Part shown: positions 21,530 to 30,720 of the stretch, in pieces
Position numbering within the stretch: position 1 is the first letter of the stretch
Layout of the letters: each line of letters opens with the position of its first letter
DNA from: Blepharisma stoltei
Taxonomy: Eukaryota; Ciliophora; Heterotrichea; Heterotrichida; Blepharismidae
Reading direction: 5' to 3'
Assembly: GCA_914767885.1 (NCBI GenBank)
Contig: CAJZBQ010000012.1
Coordinates: forward strand, 660,501-724,500
DNA: 64,000 nucleotides
Notes under the pieces: generated by a model
What the model was told of the DNA's origin: nothing
Seen by the model: the letters and a program-made list of their open reading frames with translations, nothing else
The model's database searches: none
Made by a program: the position numbers and the translations under genes

Positions 21530-22862
21530 ATGAGTGAAGTTATTTTGGCGACTGGAGGATATGACGAAAAAGTAGTTTTATGAAACCCCAGCACTGAAGT
21601 AGCAACTCGTGTAATTCCTCTTAAAGATGTGCATGTCAGTGCTCTTGCTGTGACCCCTGATCGTCAATATATAGCTGTGGCTGCATATAAATCTTTAAAA
21701 TTATTTGATCTTCAGTCAAATTCAACCATACCAGTCCACAACTATGATGGGCACTCAGGAAATATTACTGCTATTGGATTTCCTAGCTCCCCTTCGTGAG
21801 TGAAAAAAAATTGTTCACTTATGGAAAGTGATTGATTTTTTTTAGATTTCTAAATAGATTAATTTAATTTGAAATGTAAAAATCCTATAAAATTGTAAAG
21901 CGAAAATAAATTTAATCTATAAAAATATGGTTTAAAATGCAAGCTGTTTAAGATTAAACAGAATTAGCTAGAGATTTCATTATAATAATTATCACTTATA
22001 ATATTTTTAAAAAATAAATTATATTAAAAAAATTTTTGTTTATTACATAGGGCGTTTTTTTAATTAAAAAATACGGGGTTTTTTATAATAGTTTTGTTCT
22101 CCCGCAGAGGAAAAGGGGAGAGTAAGCGTTCAAACTGGCTGTATACAGCGTCAGAAGACGGAACCATAAGAATTTGGGATTTCAACACAAATCGATCTCA
22201 AAGGTGCTATGAAGGGAAGACAGGTGTTAATACAGCAGTGCTTCATCCTAATCAAAGTGAATTAATTGCAGGCTACGAAGACGGCTTATTGGCTGTATGG
22301 GATATTGCCTCCAGTAGTTATCGAATTGTAGTCAATCCAGACGAAGAAGCTATAAGAAGCACACAAATAGCTGGGGATGCTAGATTTGGAGTATATGGAA
22401 ACAATCTAGGAGTTATAGCTTTTTCCCTTGGATTATCCAGTATAAAATTGAGCTATTTTTAGCCAGATAATCTTAGACAAACTTTATATCACAATATGAA
22501 CACTTGACGGTGACCAATTCAGAATTTTAGGAAGAATCCAAGCACACAATAATTTAATTACAAAATGTGTGCTTTCGATGGATTCAAAATTATTGGCGAC
22601 GTGCTCTGCTGATAAAACTGTGAAACTTTGGAACGTCAATTTAGATAGTGAGGAACTGCTAGGGCTGGATAAAGCACTTATAGGGCACAAGATGTGGGTG
22701 TGGGATGCGAACTTCACATGTGATTCAGCTTATATTGCAACTGCGTCAACTGACGCTACTGCAAAACTGTGGGAAGTGAGCAGCGGTAGGATTGCAAGAA
22801 ACTATATTGGAGTTCACAGCAAAGGAATTTGCTCTCTTGTTCTTAATGATCTAACTATATAA
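21530..22862 (+). CDS. LST8: LST8-like WD40 protein (TOR complex subunit), 306 aa
   Basis: The WD repeats begin EVILATGGYDEKVVLW with TGA for the Trp, and include WLYTASEDGTIRIWD and LLATCSADKTVKLW. Order and length match LST8, the beta-propeller that stabilises the TOR kinase. Two IESs break the germline gene: 339 bp at 21786-22124 (join GFP-KRSNWLY) and 73 bp at 22416-22488 (join NNLGVITIWTLDGD). After removal the coding length is 921 nt, exactly 307 codons. The last repeat ends ICSLVLNDLTI. Confidence 0.92.
21786..22124. mobile_element. MITE-type IES in LST8, 339 bp
   Basis: The element is bounded by TA 21784-21785 and 22123-22124. The left end reads GCTCCCCTTCGTGAGTGAAA and the right end ends GGAAAAGGGGAGAG. 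The family core GAATTAGCTAGAGATTTCAT lies at about 21961-21980. Removal joins GGA TTT CCT to AAG CGT TCA in frame. Confidence 0.88.
22416..22488. other. Short IES in LST8, 73 bp (75 bp including both TA)
   Basis: This short AT-rich insert carries an in-frame TAG and has no MITE terminus. Cutting between TA 22414-22415 and TA 22487-22488 gives GTT ATC ACA ATA TGA, the expected VITIW of an LST8 repeat. Other TA pairs nearby give the wrong frame. Confidence 0.8.
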
Positions 22863-23005
22863 TAAGCATTTTCTGTTATAAGGCAATAATATAAATACCT
22901 TAAGGATTTAAATATCGTAAAGCAATTTATCTTTTATATTATTTATTGATTACACTCCAATTCAATTTCCCAGCCAGGCCCTATACAAAATCTAGAGAAA
23001 AAACA

Positions 23006-23206
23006 ATGGACTATAGAAATAAAGACTCCAGTAAAGAAAAGAAAGATAAGTTAAAAAGAAAAGAATCGCCTGAGCCACAAAAAAGACCTAAAATTGAAGA
23101 AGAAATAGCACCGATTAACATTGCTAATGAATCAAAAAAAAGAATGAAGCTAAGAAGTAGCTCTGAAAATAGCGATTCGGATGCAAGTATTTTCAGTAAT
23201 GACTAA
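23006..23206 (+). CDS. Small Lys/Ser-rich protein, 66 aa
   Basis: The first ATG at 23006 gives MDYRNKDSSKEKKDKLKRKE followed by an acidic Ser-rich tail ending ASIFSND. The composition is that of a disordered nuclear-type protein, with basic clusters that could act as a nuclear localisation signal. No family is recognised. It lies between LST8 and a coiled-coil gene on the same strand. Confidence 0.5.
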   Translation: MDYRNKDSSKEKKDKLKRKESPEPQKRPKIEEEIAPINIANESKKRMKLRSSSENSDSDASIFSND

Positions 23207-23252
23207 AGAAAATCCACAACTATCATAAATAATAATAGGAAATCAATAATAA

Positions 23253-24070
23253 ATGTCAAAAGAAGATTACGAAAACGTTGTAAATCAGCTTCTTGGCACA
23301 ATTCACGATAAAATAACTAAGCAGCAAATTGATAAAACAAAGCAGCTTGACCGAAGAGTTTTATTGACTACCCGGCTTGGTGAATTAAGAAAAACCAACG
23401 TCCAGCTGGCTTCGAAAATTCGAAGTCTACAAGAAGAAATCCGAGCCTACGCAGAAACAAACTTAGGCCTCGAAGAAGAAAAAGAAGAGCTAGAACGAGA
23501 ATTAAGGGTCTATGCTGTCAAAATTACTGATATTGGAGATAAAGCAATGCAAGAAAGAACTTCTTGGCAAAAGGAATATGATTTTCAAAAAACTAAACTA
23601 AAACATTTGGAAAGGCAGTTTGAAGCTGAAAGAGAGAGGTTAAGTTAGGTAATTAAAGCCAGGTGTTAGCCGTATTGGTGGCACAGTCACCAAAGACCTC
23701 CCATACGGGAGGAAAACCACTTTTCGATTCCAGCCCTGAGGACTTTCCCAGAAGGTGAATGCCACTTCCGGAACCTCCTCTGTCTCCTTCTTATCGCAGC
23801 TTCAGTTTTGAGTGGGCAGCTTATGGATTTCTGCAGCCTTGCTGCTAGCGAACTGAAAAAGAGGAAGAAGAAAAAGAAAAGAGGACCCTAACGCAAGAAA
23901 TATTTAGACTGGAGCAGGAGTATAGAAAGACATCAAATGAATATAATGCAAATATAATAAATTTAACGCAGAGACGAGCACTAGAAGAAAGGCGAGTTAG
24001 AAGCTTAGATGAAAAAAGCAATGTGTTTAATTCGTTCTTAGGAAGTAAACAATTTAAATATGAAAGTTAA
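23253..24070 (+). CDS. Coiled-coil protein, 196 aa, split by a truncated SINE-like insert
   Basis: The frame MSKEDYENVVNQLLGTIHDK runs as heptad-rich coiled coil to FEAERERLS, where the insert brings a stop. Beyond the insert the same frame continues EKEEEEKEKRTLTQEIFRLE and ends KQFKYES with TAA at 24068-24070. Imperfect 11-bp repeats (CTGAAAGAGAG at 23626, CTGAAAAAGAG at 23853) bound 227 bp. Removing 227 bp gives 591 nt, exactly 197 codons. Unlike the other inserts, this target repeat holds no TA. The protein may be a cytoskeletal rod; no family is assigned. Confidence 0.7.
23637..23852 (-). mobile_element. Truncated SINE-like copy inside a coiled-coil gene
   Basis: The copy matches the TAATTAAAG-tail side of the full family (GGTGTTAGCCGTATTGGTGG, GATTCCAGCCC, CTTATGGATTTCTGC) but stops about one third of the way in. 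It lacks the AAAATGGCGAC end, a typical 5' truncation of a retroposon. The bounding 11-bp repeat lacks TA. Confidence 0.7.
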
Positions 24071-24422
24071 AATAAGAAAACAATTTTGGAATTCAACTTT
24101 ACTGTAAGCAAAACGAAAAATAATATAAAATTATTAAATTCTCAATTTTTCATGAGTTATCCAGCAGGCAATTTAAGATAATATTCACTAAAGAAATTGG
24201 CAAATTATGTAAAATTTACCCTGAAAATACCCATCTTCATATTTTTTTAATTTATTAAAAAGATTGGTAATTTTATTAACATAATAAACTGGCATTTTCC
24301 CTATACATACTAGTTCCTTCAGCCGCTTAAGGCAAGCTATCTAAAGGAAGAGCTGCAAGCAAAAAGAATAAAAAACTCTGGCTAGAGCTGTATATTATAA
24401 GAAGACATTCCAAATCCAAAAA

Positions 24423-24566
24423 ATGGTAACACGAAGAACACTAATAGAAGCTAGGAGTAAGACTAGCAGAGCAAAAGAAGAAACAATGGAAAATAAAATT
24501 ATTGACACAAGAACTTTAGAAATTCTTTTGGAGAAATTAATTATATCTCGTAATAATCAACGATAA
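24423..24566 (+). CDS. Possible small protein, 47 aa
   Basis: The frame MVTRRTLIEARSKTSRAKEE... ends in TAA at 24564-24566, 33 bp before the F-box gene start. It has a charged amphipathic composition and is coding-like, but it is short, without a recognised domain. An in-frame stop lies a short distance upstream, so an upstream exon would need an intron I cannot place. The rest of 24071-24422 shows no gene. Confidence 0.3.
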   Translation: MVTRRTLIEARSKTSRAKEETMENKIIDTRTLEILLEKLIISRNNQR

Positions 24567-24599
24567 TAATTTATAAAAATTTAGTCTTTATAATTAATT

Positions 24600-26327
24600 A
24601 TGTCTAAAAAAGTAAAAGGATCAGCCCGAAACCATATAAAATTAGAAGACCTTCCTCAAGATATTTTAATAATGGTGCTTAAGGACTTCTTGGATATAAG
24701 TGATTGAGGAAGATTAGCCTGTGTTTGCAGCTGGCAATGGAATATAGTAAATTCTTGCTGATCAACCCTCCAATATTTGAACTTTTATCAAATTCCTTTA
24801 TTAAGAGCAACTGATTTTAAAACGGTCATTAAAAAGTGTAACAGACTGAAAAAACTTAAAATAGATTGCACTTACCTAGACTTAAGTGCTTTAGCCTATA
24901 TTCCTACAGGTCTAGAAGAATTAAGACTTGAATCCTTGGATCGAATAATTGGCGATGAAAATTTTTTATTGGTCTTAGAAAGGCTTCAGTTTTTGAAAGT
25001 CCTCAAACTTTCTGTCTATAACAAATCAATAGATTATAAAATAAATCGAGATAGGTGATTTTCTTTTTTATCAAATACAAATATCATATCGTTTGAATTT
25101 GATAATATGATACTTGCATCTTTTAGCGAATTAAAAAAAAGCCAAGGTCTCTTTAATGGCTTGAGCAGTTCAGGCATCAAAAAACTAAAAATTTGAAATT
25201 CGAAAATTTTTAACTTACCTTGTTATCTTGAAAAGCTAAAAATCATAGCAAATAAAGTAGCTAAAACAAGCAGCCTATCATTAACTGACAATACCATTAG
25301 AATTATAGAAGAGAATTGTATTTCAATAAATAAGCTAAAAATAGTTGACTATAATACTAGAATATATGAAAATGATATTCTTACAAACGAGGGAATATCA
25401 ACTATATATAGAAGCTGAAGCAAAATCAAATATTTATGACTCACTTCCTACTCTGAGGTAGGAGTCAACTTTGTAGATGAAAATACCATACTGCAGCTAC
25501 TCACTTCTTGTGAAAACTTGCGTGTGCTTGGTCTAGATGGGTTTAAGCATTTTACTGACTCCTGCACACAAGTTTTAAGCAATAAAAGCCCAAATCTCGA
25601 AAGATTATCACTTTCGTTTACTTATATTACAGATGCATCTCTTTTTCATATTTCTTCACTTAAGCAGCTTTGCTATTTAAGTTTAAGAAATTGCAAAAGA
25701 TTATCAGAATCAGGGTTAATTGAACTATTTCAGCATATGCCAGCACTAGAGACCCTCAATCTTTCAGGGGCATCAAATGTCACTAACCAAGTGATGCACG
25801 CTCTTTCTAGCAATAGTAGAAATCTTAAACAGTTGATTATCAGCAATGCCCAAATCACTTCGCTTTGCAATATTGCAAGTATTCAAAGCCTTAATGATTT
25901 ATCAATTATCAATTGCCATAAAATCGAGAATTCAGAGTCATTCAAACTTTTGGCACAATTACGGAGCCTGACTAATCTCTCTATTGTTGGTTCAAAAACT
26001 CTTACACATGAGAGCTTTGCAGCAATTATGGACTGTATAGGAAGGAATTTAAGAAAGCTCAGACTTGATGGCTGCAAAAAACTTGACGACAGAAGTTTTC
26101 TAAAAATTGCTCAAAGCGGAAAGAAGATCCGAATTTTACTCATGAAAGATATAGAGCTTACAAGCCAAATTCTTAGTTACCTTGGACTTATGTGGGCGAA
26201 TTTGAAACACTTTACAGTCTCAAACTTTACCAAATTTGAAAGTAGCAATGGAATTGCTAGCAATGACCATGAATTTAGAATAATGGTTAATGTTCAAGAA
26301 GAGATTTTATATTTTTCATCATCATAA
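24600..26327 (+). CDS. F-box and leucine-rich-repeat protein, 575 aa
   Basis: One frame holds from ATG 24600 to TAA 26325-26327 when about seven TGA codons are read as Trp. An F-box lies at residues 17-55 (LEDLPQDILIMVL, then WGRLACVCSWQWN). A long series of leucine-rich repeats follows, of the FBXL type (LERLSLSFTYITDASLFHI, LCYLSLRNCKRLSESGL, LRKLRLDGCKKLDDRSF). Such proteins recruit substrates to SCF ubiquitin ligases. It is split into several short frames under the standard code, so it is a strong demonstration of the altered code. Confidence 0.88.
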
Positions 26328-26367
26328 AAAAGCTTTATAGCTGAAAAATAGTAAATACTTACTTCTA

Positions 26368-26618
26368 CCCCTAACGTGATTTAGAACCATTGACAAAAAC
26401 TCTCCGTTCGTGAGCAAAAATTTTTTATAAGAAACATTTTAATAAAGCATGATAATCATGAAATCTCGAGCCAATTCTATTTCATTTAAACAATTTTCAT
26501 TTAAAAACACAAATAAAATTAATTTTTCCTTTCCAATTTAAACGTAGGATTTTTTTTAAACTTTCAAAAAAAAAGGCCTTTTGCAAAATTTTTTTGCTCG
26601 TTCACAGAGTGGGGAGTA
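26368..26618. mobile_element. Degenerate MITE-type element
   Basis: Inner terminus copies are readable at TCTCCGTTCGTGAGCAAAAA (about 26400) and GCTCGTTCACAGAGTGGGGA (about 26596). The core AATTCTATTTCATTTAAA lies between. It is intergenic, so no frame test is possible and the left edge is approximate. A SINE-like copy has inserted directly at its right edge. Confidence 0.6.
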
Positions 26619-26630
26619 ATATAAATAGTA

Positions 26631-27190
26631 GGATTAGGATTAGGATTATTAAAGTCAGGCGTTAGCCATATTGGCGACGCAGTCACCAAAGACCTCCCGT
26701 ACAGGAGGTTCATCCGCTTTTCGACTCCAGCCCAGAGGGTCTATCCCTCTTGCGAGTGCCCTTCCGGTACCTTCTGTCTCCTCCTTGCCTTGAGGCTTCA
26801 GTCTTGAGTGGGCGGCTTATAGATTTCTGCGGCCCTGCTACGGGCGATTGGAGTAGCTTGATTCCAGGGATCAACTCCTTGGAGTCTATCGGGTGTCGAA
26901 GTGCCTTTCTTCGACAGCTACAGAAAAAAAAGACTGTTCCCCTGTGGCCTGGGCCGAAACCCCCAATTTCTCGGTAGAGGAATGCCCATGGGTCCTCGGA
27001 TCCAAAGGACGCTGTTGAGCACCTCCATTTCCAACTATAGGAAAGCAGCCAAAACCTACCCGGATACACACCTCTGGAGCCTGCACTAGATTCTCTGCTC
27101 GGAGTCCACCCCAGTTCACCGTAGCCATAAGGTCTGGACTGCTGCGCCAAGAGGGCAGGTTGACACGTGTCGCCATTTTAATGTATATGC
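26631..27190 (-). mobile_element. Full-length SINE-like retroposon, 560 bp
   Basis: It is flanked by a perfect 13-bp target duplication AATATAAATAGTA at 26618-26630 and 27191-27203. The minus strand starts AAAATGGCGACACGTGTC, then has the box-A-like TTGGCGCAGCAGTCC and TGGACTCCGAG. It ends in a TAATCCTAATCCTAATCCTA tail. This is the best-bounded copy of the family and is intergenic. Confidence 0.85.
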
Positions 27191-27276
27191 AATATAAATA
27201 GTAACTAGTAAATTAATCGATTCTTATTATAAAGCTAATTATGATTGTGTTTATATAAATGCATAAATTAATTAAT

Positions 27277-28791
27277 CTAATATTGATGATTGAAATTCTT
27301 ATGTCTTGATTTTTTCGACGTAATAAACTTTATGCTCCCAACATATTTAACAGAAATCCAAAGAAGCAGTAAATATATTACTACGTACAAGAAGATATAT
27401 AAATCAAGAACTTTGGATTTCATCTTGTAACTGTTTAGAATCTCCACTTTTGTGTCAAAATACACATCATCGGATCCATGGAACTTTTGAAGCTTCATAT
27501 TATTGCCAAGGGCTTCTCTTACATAATCTCTAAAAAGGATCAAAAACTCAGATCCTGACACAATCTTCGTTGGGAACCGACTGTGTGAGCTGAATTTTTT
27601 AAGCCAGCCTAATGCATCGCTGCTTAGTTTTGCCTGAACCTTCATCTGAGCATTTTCATGATCTCCATCTAAAAACCTTACTAATGCTTCATAAATGAAC
27701 ATGACATTTTTTTCTAAAATATGCAGATTTATATTAGATTTTCTATCATAAATTGAGTTTTTTTCAAGCGTAGAATTCGCTGGTCTCTCTAAGTGCGAAA
27801 GAGTGGCAGCTACAATTTTTTTCTTAATAAAAGTTTCATGTCCCCATGGAATGTAATTGTCTACTAAATCAACTTTTTTCTTGAAATAATTAAGAGAAAT
27901 TTGATACTTCGAAGCAGTTCTATTAAACCCAGAAAAAAGATTAATGAGCTCAGTTTCATCTTTTCTCGGAAATCTTGTGATGTGGAATGTCAATTCTTCT
28001 GATTTGCCAATAGTGTCAAGGCATAAGGCAAAAGCAATATTATTAATTGCATGCTTCAAGTCAGGGGCTTTGGAGTCCAGCCAACGCTGAAGGCCAATAA
28101 AATTATCATTTCCGCCAGAATTGAATAGAATTAGAACATTATATTTCGGTTTCGAGTTTATCAGATTTTTTTTCAAAAGTTTAGCAATCTCACCCAAAGC
28201 AATGACACCGCTTCCATTTGAATCCATACCAAATGATAACTCAGGAACAATCGAAAATGAATCATAATGAGCCGCTAAAACGACTGTAGGAAGAGCTTCA
28301 TCATAATCATTTAGAAACCCATAATAATTTTCCAATGTGACATTTCTCAATCCTTCTGCTTCCACATTTGAATTTAATACAAATTGTATTCCATCTCCTT
28401 TCAGCCAATAAAGCTGCTCATAGAGTTCCATAATTTCTAAGGTTTGGAATGTGAAAAAAATCGGGAAGTAAAATCGATGAGTTCCTAAATAGAGCTCTAT
28501 GTCTCTTATTTTTTCTGGCTCATTTTCTTCTAAAATTATCAAAAGAGCGCCTGGCTTGTTAGCCAAAATCACATGAAAAAGGGTTAGATGAAGGTCTGAA
28601 GCATGAACGAGTGCCATTTTACGCTGAATTTCTTCAACGTTTTTATAATGGGCTCCGGCAAGTTTTAACGAAGAAACTTGGGATCCGTATAGCACTCCTT
28701 GATGCTCATATTTGATCAACTTGTAAACTGGAATCTGTAAAGCAAAAATGCTTTGCAGAAATAAAAGCAAAGAAATAAAAGATAGCTTCAT
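27277..28791 (-). CDS. NCLN: Nicalin (BOS complex subunit), 504 aa
   Basis: An N-terminal signal peptide (MKLSFISLLLFLQSIFALQ) is followed by an M28-peptidase-like lumenal domain without catalytic zinc ligands. Family motifs VVLAAHYDSFSIVPELSFG, DSNGSGVIALGEIAKLL and GLQRWLDSKAPDL are present. One C-terminal membrane helix follows (about residues 465-485, LYIFLYVVIYLLLLWISV). Nicalin works in the ER membrane with TMEM147 and NOMO in assembly of multipass membrane proteins. The gene is intact with no IES. Confidence 0.9.
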   Translation of the reverse strand: MKLSFISLLLFLQSIFALQIPVYKLIKYEHQGVLYGSQVSSLKLAGAHYKNVEEIQRKMALVHASDLHLTLFHVILANKPGALLIILEENEPEKIRDIELYLGTHRFYFPIFFTFQTLEIMELYEQLYWLKGDGIQFVLNSNVEAEGLRNVTLENYYGFLNDYDEALPTVVLAAHYDSFSIVPELSFGMDSNGSGVIALGEIAKLLKKNLINSKPKYNVLILFNSGGNDNFIGLQRWLDSKAPDLKHAINNIAFALCLDTIGKSEELTFHITRFPRKDETELINLFSGFNRTASKYQISLNYFKKKVDLVDNYIPWGHETFIKKKIVAATLSHLERPANSTLEKNSIYDRKSNINLHILEKNVMFIYEALVRFLDGDHENAQMKVQAKLSSDALGWLKKFSSHSRFPTKIVSGSEFLILFRDYVREALGNNMKLQKFHGSDDVYFDTKVEILNSYKMKSKVLDLYIFLYVVIYLLLLWISVKYVGSIKFITSKKSRHKNFNHQY

Positions 28792-28931
28792 TGTAATGAA
28801 TTATCAGAAATATAAATGGATACGTGGAAAACAATTAATTTATGAAATTAAGTCAAAATAAATAATTAAACAAAATTATAATAATTGAATGAAAATTATT
28901 AATTCCATACGATTTTTTTTATTTAAGTACT

Positions 28932-29858
28932 TTAATTTTCAATTTTTTCTTCTTCCTCAAGCTTATCATCATTAGCATTAGACAATTCAAAGCTGTCTTT
29001 ATTTTCAGCATATAAAGTTCCATGATAATGACAGCTAATACCCTGCATAAAACATACAATAATTAGAATTAGCACACAGCTAAAAAATAAAACGTCATTT
29101 TTGATTTCTTCTCATAATAAATAGCGAGAAGAAAGCAATCCGAAAATAAGGATTGAGATGTAATAACCAATATAAATTTCAATCTAGATAGATCTTACAA
29201 TACTGTATTCGATTTTTAATAATTTGCTATATGAGCTCTCTAAGCATGTCAAAACCACTGCCAAAAGAATAAAAGAAATTGCATATGACAGAGACTGATA
29301 TTCATTATCTAATATGTAGAGTATCATGAGAGCGATGATTTTTATGCACAGCACATTCATCATCCCTAAGCTTCCGCACAAAAATGCTTTATAAATACCT
29401 CTTAATGTAAATCTTGCACAAAAACCAAATACAAAAAAAGAGCAAATTCCAAGAATTATGTACCCCAATAGATCTCCATTAAGTTCTGTATATCCATCTA
29501 CGTCAATATAGCACCCCAACCTTTATATTTCTTACACAATTGATGTCAATATCGCCGCATTCCCAATCATACTCGGCCATGAAATTGTGATTTGCTCAGC
29601 TTTATGCCAAAAAAAGCTCAAAAATAAAAGATGACTTGAGCCTGCCTTAAAATTACTCGCAGTAATATAATGAAAAAAAGAAACCAAGCTTAAAGCAATA
29701 ATTTCACATGATAAGCCTGTCGTATAGTACAACAAAAGAGTAGCTTTGCTGTCATTGCAATTTCTCTGCGTAGAGGCTGCGTGCTTTCTTGAAATCGCGT
29801 ACTGCTGCAGGGCAGCCCCAAACATTAAGACCCCAGTTCCATATATCTTCATAAACAT
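28932..29858 (-). CDS. Multipass membrane protein, 298 aa, with two 15-nt introns
   Basis: Exons 29858-29536, 29520-29199 and 29183-28932 are joined by two 15-nt introns (GTAAGAAATATAAAG and GTAAGATCTATCTAG). The total is 897 nt, in frame. About six to seven hydrophobic segments alternate with short loops, and the C-terminal tail is acidic (ANDDKLEEEEKIEN). One TGA is read as Trp (YLLWEEIKN). No family is recognised; a transporter or receptor-like fold is possible. Confidence 0.75.
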
Positions 29859-29903
29859 GATTTAAATAATATTTTTCTGAAATCGATTAAACTATTAGCT
29901 ACT

Positions 29904-30680
29904 TTAAGCATTTGCAGCAGGCTTTTGAGTCTTGGCACCTCTCAGTCTTCCAGTTCTTCTAGCAGCAATAAGTCCAACCTTTTGTCCAGGTGGTGCACTT
30001 CTCTTAACAGTGCTTGGGTGTCCGATGTGTTGATGGTTACCACCTCCATGTGGATGCTCTACAGGGTTCATAGCCACACCTCTAACCTTAGGCCAGCAGT
30101 TTCTTTTGACTCTGTATTTGTGATAAGCTCTTCCAGCTTTCATGATTGGCTTCTCGTTTCTTCCGCCACCAGCTACAATCCCAATCATGGCTCTGCACGA
30201 AGAATCAACAGTTTTCCTTGCTCCACTTGGGAGTCTGATTCTGGTCCTTGTCCCGTCGTCTGACTGTCCAATAACAGCGCAAGCAGTCCCTGAGGTTCTT
30301 CCAATTGTCCCTCTGTCTCCGTATCTGCCCTCGACATTGCAAACTTCAGTACCTTCAGGCATTTGTGAAAGTGGGAGGACATTCCCAACAGTAAGTTGGG
30401 CGTCCTGACCACAATAAATGTATTGGCCTGAGTACATACCTTCTGTCGCAATAAATGTTTCTATATGCTGACGATAACGGTATGGATCTCTGAAAACTAC
30501 TCGGGCTAAGGGTGCACCACGACCAGGGTCATGGATGATTTCTTTCACAACTCCTCTGATGTAGCCATTTCGTTCTGAATAGTCTAAAGCTCTGAATTTT
30601 GGTACACCTTTACGATGAGCTACGTGAGCTTTGAAAATTGCTGCACCTCCTTTACGTTGAGCTCTGATTCTACGACCCAT
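29904..30680 (-). CDS. RPL8: 60S ribosomal protein uL2, 258 aa
   Basis: The full-length protein starts [19 protein letters not shown] and contains the peptidyl-transferase-associated loop [19 protein letters not shown] with the conserved His. Length matches eukaryotic uL2. It is a core component of the large subunit next to the catalytic centre. The gene is uninterrupted and lies between two minus-strand genes with 40-45 bp spacers. Confidence 0.98.
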   Translation of the reverse strand: MGRRIRAQRKGGAAIFKAHVAHRKGVPKFRALDYSERNGYIRGVVKEIIHDPGRGAPLARVVFRDPYRYRQHIETFIATEGMYSGQYIYCGQDAQLTVGNVLPLSQMPEGTEVCNVEGRYGDRGTIGRTSGTACAVIGQSDDGTRTRIRLPSGARKTVDSSCRAMIGIVAGGGRNEKPIMKAGRAYHKYRVKRNCWPKVRGVAMNPVEHPHGGGNHQHIGHPSTVKRSAPPGQKVGLIAARRTGRLRGAKTQKPAANA

Positions 30681-30720
30681 ATTTTATAGCCACTGATAGA
30701 TGTTAATATGGAATTTTAGA

